Shown here: positions 59,401 through 64,000 of the stretch, one piece after another
Layout of the letters: each line of letters begins with the position of its first letter
Numbering within the stretch: the first letter of the stretch is position 1
Source: Porites lobata
Taxonomy: Eukaryota; Cnidaria; Anthozoa; Scleractinia; Poritidae
Reading direction: 5' to 3'
DNA: 64,000 nt
Assembly: GCA_942486035.1 (NCBI GenBank)
Contig: CALNXK010000081.1
Span: forward strand, 2,041,001 to 2,105,000
The notes under the pieces: model-generated
Told to the model about the DNA's origin: nothing
Database searches by the model: none
The model's input: only the letters and a program-made list of their open reading frames with translations
Position numbers and translations under genes: made by a program

Positions 59401-61963
59401 GAAATTTCTTAATTGGACGTTTTCTAAAGGACTTAAAACTTGAACATCACAAAAGACCATTTTCTGTTTCTTTTTCTCACTCTTATACAGCTACAGTGAA
59501 ACCTCTATTAAGCGGACACCTTCGGAACCTTCCCAAGTGTCCGCTTAATAGAGGGTGTACGCTTTATAAGGGTTGTAAAAATTGCGCAATGTTTGTTAAC
59601 GATCAACATTCAACTGTTAACTCTGTACTGTGATAAAGTTGCATGTTGTTAAAGAAGCTATCCAGAGTTCATGTTCATTACCTTTCATTACCAACTTTAA
59701 TTTGTTTGTAAATGCAAAACCATTAAATAACTGACTTGAGTATGTATTTCAGGGACGTAATCCAATACAACCATTGTCGATTCAGTCCGGTGTCCGCTTA
59801 ATAGAGGTTTTTAACAATAGAAATCACAGGTGGCCCAAGCTCGAAATATGAGCATCGGCGAGCATCGGCGTTGTTGCGTAACATTCAAAATATAAGGATT
59901 TGTATGGGAAAAAACCTATCGTTTCTGTAACCTACGAAAATGAAAGAATTTCAATAAAAAAAACAGCGTACCTTACTTAAAATGTGGTCCACGGGCCGAT
60001 TTATGGCCCTTTTATTGGTTTTTATGTAAACGGTTTTGTCATATTTCGAGCTTGGGCTACCTGTGTAGAAATTAGCGAAATCCACTCATTTTATTGTCCG
60101 CGTCCTCTGAATAGGGTTCGTTATCAATAGGAATAGAAAATAGGAATTGAACTTGCATGCAGAAACCAATGTATACAGGCCATGACGAAAACAGAACGGC
60201 AAATCAAATCTATTTATTGGACAGTAACTGAAAATCAAAAACGAAATGTTCAGAAGGTCGAGTTATTTGTCTTACTCTCTTGGCTATTTTATAGAGTCTG
60301 TGTCTTTGTTGATAAACAGCCACCGCAGAGTGCCTACCGAGTAAAATATTTCCGCGTCTGAGGTGGTTGTTTCGATTTATCCAGATTTATAGAAACTAAA
60401 TGAGTAAAAAAACTAAAGTTACAAAATATCTCTCGAAAGGGGATATCTAGAGGTGGTGACCCTGTATAAAAGATTCCCCAAAATAAAAGATGAAAAGGTA
60501 AAATCTAGAATCTAAAACATTATATACAGAGAGAAAAATCTAAAACCTAAAAACTAGAATAACAAACATAATTGAAACTATTTACAATCGTATTAATCAA
60601 TATTCATATAAATCCTTAATCTGTTGCGAACTAAGTCAGCGATCCTGCGTGTATTAACGATCCGTTCAAAGAAAGAATATTTGTTGCAGTTTAGGATGGC
60701 AACTTTTACATAGAACTTATAATCGTGATTGGCTCTAGCTCGATTACACCATAGTTATTAGAGGAGACTGGTTATGAAAAGCGGCAAACATCAATGATAA
60801 AAACAACAGTGCTGCAGTTTATGTTAGAAGCACCCTGAAAGTGCACAATCCTTTGTTTTCTGTTGGCAAATTGTTACGGAATAAATTAATGCAACGTTTT
60901 TATTGGTAAATACAATCAAAATGATAGGAATTCTTTTGAACGTTGTGCACTTTCAGGTCCACAAAAACATATAACAAAGGAGTCTGACGGGTTTCATAAC
61001 TATTCCACTCAATTAACTATGATTACACTTAGTAAGTTCAAAAAAGTGTGAAAACGGAAGGCTGATGACTGAAAATTTTGTGGCCTATCGATTATTCATC
61101 GATTGCTCATTGAATGTCGGATATTATTACATCCACCTTGAAATCACTGGCTATCCGTGGAATTTGATTGGCTCTCAGCAGTGTGATTTATTCCTAAATA
61201 GCACCATTTTTTGCTCTAAATCGCATCTGTTCCAAATCGCGTCAGTCATGTTCTAAATCGCATCATTTCTGTTTTAAATCGCACCATTTTTGTTCTATAT
61301 TGCATCATTTCTGTTTCGAATACAAAATGAGATGTAAAAGCCTTTTTGTTTCGGCTTTTTAACAAACCAGCTACTCGATCAATAAAATGTTAGTACTGAC
61401 TAAATTCTGCGATTTCAAAATGGATGTAATAAAGTGGTAATTGAACTTCATGTCGTGCAATTTTGGTCTGAAATCATGCTTGTGATTTCAAATCGAACTC
61501 GCGCTGCGCGCTCGTTCGATTTTGAAATCACGCGTATGATTTTAGACCAAATTGCACTCCACTCAGTTCAATTACCATTATTAATCAATGACTAATCAAC
61601 TGATTACTCATCGATTACCAATTGATTACTCATTGATTTCATTGATGTCATTCATTAGATACGTCTGGTGAGTGCAATCACGCAGAGGAAAGTCATACTT
61701 CGCTCGCATGCTAGACCATCCTAACCTTGCTAAGAAATAAGAACAATCACTCTTTGCTTCCCTTGTCTGTCGTTAAATATTAACCCATTCTGTTCGTAGG
61801 TACCTGCAAATGTGGGCCAGGATATGCCACTCCTTTAGAGGCTATGAAAGGTCCAAGGGAAAAGTTGTTGTATTTACCCTGTATCCGCACTAATACGGGG
61901 ATTGAAAAACCCGACTACCTTGTTACTGTTGATGCAGACCCCGATTCTCCGACTTATTCTCAG
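56500..61963 (+). CDS. SELENBP1: Selenium-binding protein 1 / methanethiol oxidase, 5' part
   Basis: Exon 1 (56500-56509) encodes only MTE plus one base, ending at a GTAAGT donor. Exon 2 (61800-61963) completes Ser and continues [20 protein letters not shown], then LLYLPCI and [17 protein letters not shown], colinear with residues 1-58 of SELENBP1. The rest lies beyond the window: no later exon is seen up to 64000. The enzyme oxidises methanethiol, giving hydrogen sulfide, hydrogen peroxide and formaldehyde. Residue 57, Cys in the human protein and reported to bind selenium, is Ser here. GCGGCCATATT at 56447-56457 resembles a YY1 site. The exon 1 assignment rests on phase and splice fit (fairly sure); exon 2 is firm. 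Confidence 0.85.
57360..57740. repeat. Dispersed repeat fragment in SELENBP1 intron 1
   Basis: Text such as GTATGTGCCGCTGTGAAGGG, GCAGTTTACTCTAGAATGGG and GAACTAGCTCTGGTATAGG recurs in diverged form near 31.1 and 47.6 kb. The ends are unclear. Confidence 0.45.
57871..58381. mobile_element. 511-bp pogo-like TIR element with TA duplication
   Basis: CAGTCGACTCCCG is inverted as CGGGAGTCGACTG. TA flanks both ends. TTCGAGTTAGCGAGGGTTCGAG-type motifs repeat inside. No transposase frame is seen. Confidence 0.75.
58450..59322. mobile_element. 873-bp TIR element with TA duplication
   Basis: CCGTAAAATTCCGACAATAAGCC at the left is inverted at the right (GGCTTACTTTCGGAATTTTGCGG), with TA on both sides. 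GGGGCTTATAT-type motifs recur in the subterminal parts. No transposase is seen. Confidence 0.7.
59494..59812. mobile_element. Pogo-like element with TGTCCGCTTAATAGAGG ends
   Basis: The left end reads CAGTGAAACCTCTATTAAGCG after a TA. Inverted copies of GTGTCCGCTTAATAGAGG lie at 59533-59550 and 59790-59807. The right CACTG end is not seen, so it is truncated or diverged. Confidence 0.6.
59825..60065. mobile_element. 241-bp TIR element, 7-bp direct repeat
   Basis: CACAGGTGGCCCAAGCTCGA is inverted at TCGAGCTTGGGCTACCTGTG. TAGAAAT is repeated at 59818-59824 and 60066-60072. The superfamily is not clear. Confidence 0.75.
60100..61190. other. SELENBP1 intron 1, unclassified part
   Basis: AT-rich text with no exon. 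GAAAGTGCACAAT near 60838 and ACGTTGTGCACTTTC near 60941 are inverted and may mark a small foldback. Confidence 0.35.
61198..61320. repeat. Tandem repeat, unit TTTCTGTTCTAAATCGCACCA
   Basis: Four to five diverged copies of a unit of about 27 bases containing YTAAATCGCAYCAT. Confidence 0.65.
61434..61580. repeat. Long near-perfect palindrome
   Basis: TGGTAATTGAACT and GTGCAATTTTGGTCTGAAATC pair with their inverses up to 61580. The centre is CTCGCGCTGCGCGCTCG. Each arm is about 70 bases. There is no coding content. Confidence 0.75.
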
Positions 61964-62087
61964 GTAAACAGGGAAACGTCTAAACATTTGCTATAGGGGC
62001 CTGGCTAATAAAAAGCCCTGCGAACCCATGAACAGTACTTGTTTGCACTGATGATGAGATTGAGAAAGTACTAAAAGCTAGGCTATT

Positions 62088-62255
62088 CAGTGACGGATCC
62101 GGACCTTCAGGTAAGGGGGGAGGGAAGCCCTGTCATCCAGACCCTGAGATAAAGGGCTGGGGAGGGCGGTCTTTTTTACGGCCCTTTGGGCCTTAGTTTG
62201 GTGTAAAAAAAAGGGGGCACGGGCTCCCCTGGCCCCTCCCCTTGATCCGCCACTG
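62088..62255. mobile_element. 168-bp MITE with CAGTGRCGGATC ends
   Basis: CAGTGACGGATCC is inverted at GGGGCTTGATCCGCCACTG-type sequence. CAGTGGCGG ends are of a hAT-like kind, but no 8-bp duplication is visible. It lies in SELENBP1 intron 2. Confidence 0.55.
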
Positions 62256-62984
62256 TAATACTTACATGGGAAAACCGGAAATTCTTGTTGGAAAATCAAA
62301 TGGTTTACGCCATTCCGTTTGGAAAGCTTTGGCAGAAAACTTGGTCTTGTGATTTGAGGCGATGCACTTTTCCCACTTTTTTTAGTCTGTTCAGTTGATT
62401 TGGATATACTGTTTGAAGCGGGTCACTCTCCCACAACGTCAAATTTTAGAGTTTTATGTTTATGCACAAGATTTCCACCTCGTATAAATTATAAGCACCC
62501 CTAGTAAAACTCTGTAAAAAAGTAAAACTAAAATTCCGAGTATAGTTCTCAGTAACTAGCTGACGTATTGAAATGACAAAGCTATAAAACTGACTGAGTA
62601 CAGAACATGGTAATAAGTTTGCATTCCTTGTCATATGAAATGCCGCGAACAGAGCATTTCATTACTGAGGGCGGATTGAGCAGTTCAAGCATCATTTTTA
62701 CGGATACCTTCATTTAAAACCGAGGGAAAACTAGTTTTATTTTATTTTATTGCTGTTGGAAATATTAACATTAGTAATCGTGCGGTCAAATTAGCTCTTA
62801 CCCTCCGGGGCATACTGAGACGTCCTTAGGGTTTTGTAACTTGTAGCAGGCGGCATTTTTGGTACGTGTTTCGTTTGGTTTTCTTGAAGTAAGGGAAAAA
62901 AGCCGCGCGAAAGCTGGACCGAGGTCAAACGAGAAAACAATGGGGGCGGAGGTAAGGGAAAGATGATATTTTCGACAAAGTTTG

Positions 62985-63877
62985 TGGGCATCAATAGAGG
63001 AGTTCTACAAAGCACTGTTTTAGGTTCTGTCTTGTTTTCTGTCATGGTAAATGACATCATGGCTGTACACCCAAACAAGAACCTTCCTTCTCGTGAACTG
63101 TGCTGACGACATCACGTTTCACGGTGTCCCTATAAGATCTAATTCCCTGGACTTATCTTTAGGCGAGGTGCAGAATATCCAAATCTGGTCTATTGAGAAT
63201 CGAAAGACCTTGAACCTCAAAAAGACGTGGGAAATGGTGGTTAGAGGAACTACTAAGAAACCAATCCCGGAACCCATTTGTTGAGAGGAAGGGGGTCCTC
63301 AAGTTATCAGGAATGACATTTAACGAGTTACCATACAACCGGGACACCCATTTCGATCATATGATTTCTAAGGCTAGCTCTAGATTACGTATTTTAAGAG
63401 TTTGCAAACTTTATGGATATCCTTTACAGGAGCTAACACTGCTATTTGATAGCCTTATTATGTCCTTGTTCAGTTATCCTATTGAATTCTGGGCTTGTGC
63501 CTATGATAGTAAATACCTTTCTCAAAAAGATAGGTTTAGTAAGCGTGCAGTCAAATATGGCCATACTGCTAAGTTCTTCTCGATAACTGATTTAATATCA
63601 CAAAGAGATTTGGAATTATGAAAGAAGGTGACCACTGACAATCACAGTTTAAATAATCTTCTCCCCCTGAAGCGAACGCGGAATCTACGAGACAGGAGTC
63701 AAGATTACGTTTTGCCGCTTGTTAGCATTTAAAGTTTCAAGCGATGTTTTATCAATAGATGTCTTTTTAATTTTCTTTAGATTTTCAATTTACATGTCAT
63801 ATTCTAGTACATGTTATTATGCGATTATTGTTAACTCACACGTATGCTTGTGGGGATTAGTTTCAATAAAGACTTCG

Positions 63878-63938
<61 letters not shown>

Positions 63939-63939
63939 A
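62985..63939 (+). mobile_element. 5'-truncated LINE (reverse transcriptase 3' part)
   Basis: Three shifted plus frames carry reverse-transcriptase text. At about 63000-63060 there is a GVxQxxVLGxVLF-type segment and VNDI. The catalytic block shows as ADDITF near 63105. A C-terminal domain runs from 63313 to 63621 (SRLRILRVCK, LFDSLIMSLFSYPIEFW), and LLPLKRTRNLRDR follows at about 63658. Frameshifts and stops break it, so it is dead. AATAAA at 63865 and a (TCA)n tail to 63938 mark the 3' end. CR1/L2-like clades fit best. Confidence 0.8.
63878..63938 (+). repeat. (TCA)n microsatellite, LINE tail
   Basis: About 20 TCA units directly follow the LINE 3' end. Confidence 0.9.
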
Positions 63940-64000
63940 GACAGGTTGTTCTCTCTGCCTTCTCTCTCCCTCCCCCTCCCCTGATCATTTTCTCGTTTCT

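Noticed and set aside
63719..63940. Open frame ending in poly-Ser
   Set aside because: The Ser run is the translated (TCA)n tail of the LINE.
1..64000. CRISPR arrays, operons or prokaryotic defence genes
   Set aside because: The regular repeats present are minisatellites without unique spacers, and the genes have spliceosomal introns.

Overview
The window is eukaryotic DNA. Genes are split into short exons with GT-AG introns, are separated by AT-rich spacers, and sit among many small inverted-repeat elements. The protein families (PEAK1, SELENBP1, GTF2A2, SNAPC5) are metazoan, and the style of the dispersed repeats suggests a cnidarian, probably a stony coral. The species-level guess is inference; no rRNA or mitochondrial marker is present.

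Layout. (1) From 1.5 to 12.3 kb, plus strand: a TPR plus RING-H2 ubiquitin ligase in 13 recognisable coding exons, whose first exon(s) are not certain. (2) From 13.5 to 17.3 kb, minus strand: two tandem NmrA-like NAD(P)-binding genes. The first is intact and the second carries one in-frame stop. A decayed copy of the ligase RING exon lies between them, so the duplication unit included both genes. (3) From 17.6 to 20.2 kb: a 2.6 kb element with inverted repetitive ends that carries the start of an OTU cysteine-protease gene. (4) From 21.0 to 27.3 kb, plus strand: a SNAPC5-like subunit of the snRNA-activating complex, tail to tail with (5) GTF2A2 (TFIIA gamma, minus strand, 28.9-32.2 kb). (6) At 34.7-35.6 kb, minus strand: an unrecognised eight-pass membrane protein with an internal duplication. 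(7) From 41.0 to 52.5 kb, minus strand: a PEAK1-family pseudokinase scaffold in four coding exons, complete. (8) From 53.0 to 55.7 kb: a 2.7 kb element with about 205-bp inverted ends, holding nested repeats. (9) From 56.5 kb onward, plus strand: the first two coding exons of SELENBP1 (methanethiol oxidase), which runs off the right edge. (10) At 63.0-63.9 kb: the 3' end of a non-LTR retrotransposon with a (TCA)n tail.

No operon-like or defence-island system is visible. SNAPC5 and GTF2A2 both act in transcription initiation and PEAK1 is a signalling scaffold; the genes otherwise look unrelated. The most unusual content is in the mobile DNA: six elements with short TARCCTG-like ends and 8-9 bp target duplications, several pogo-like elements with TA duplications, hammerhead-like repeats, and two large inverted-repeat elements, one with an OTU exon. 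All exon borders were read by eye from splice consensus, reading phase and family similarity. No alignment or search was run.
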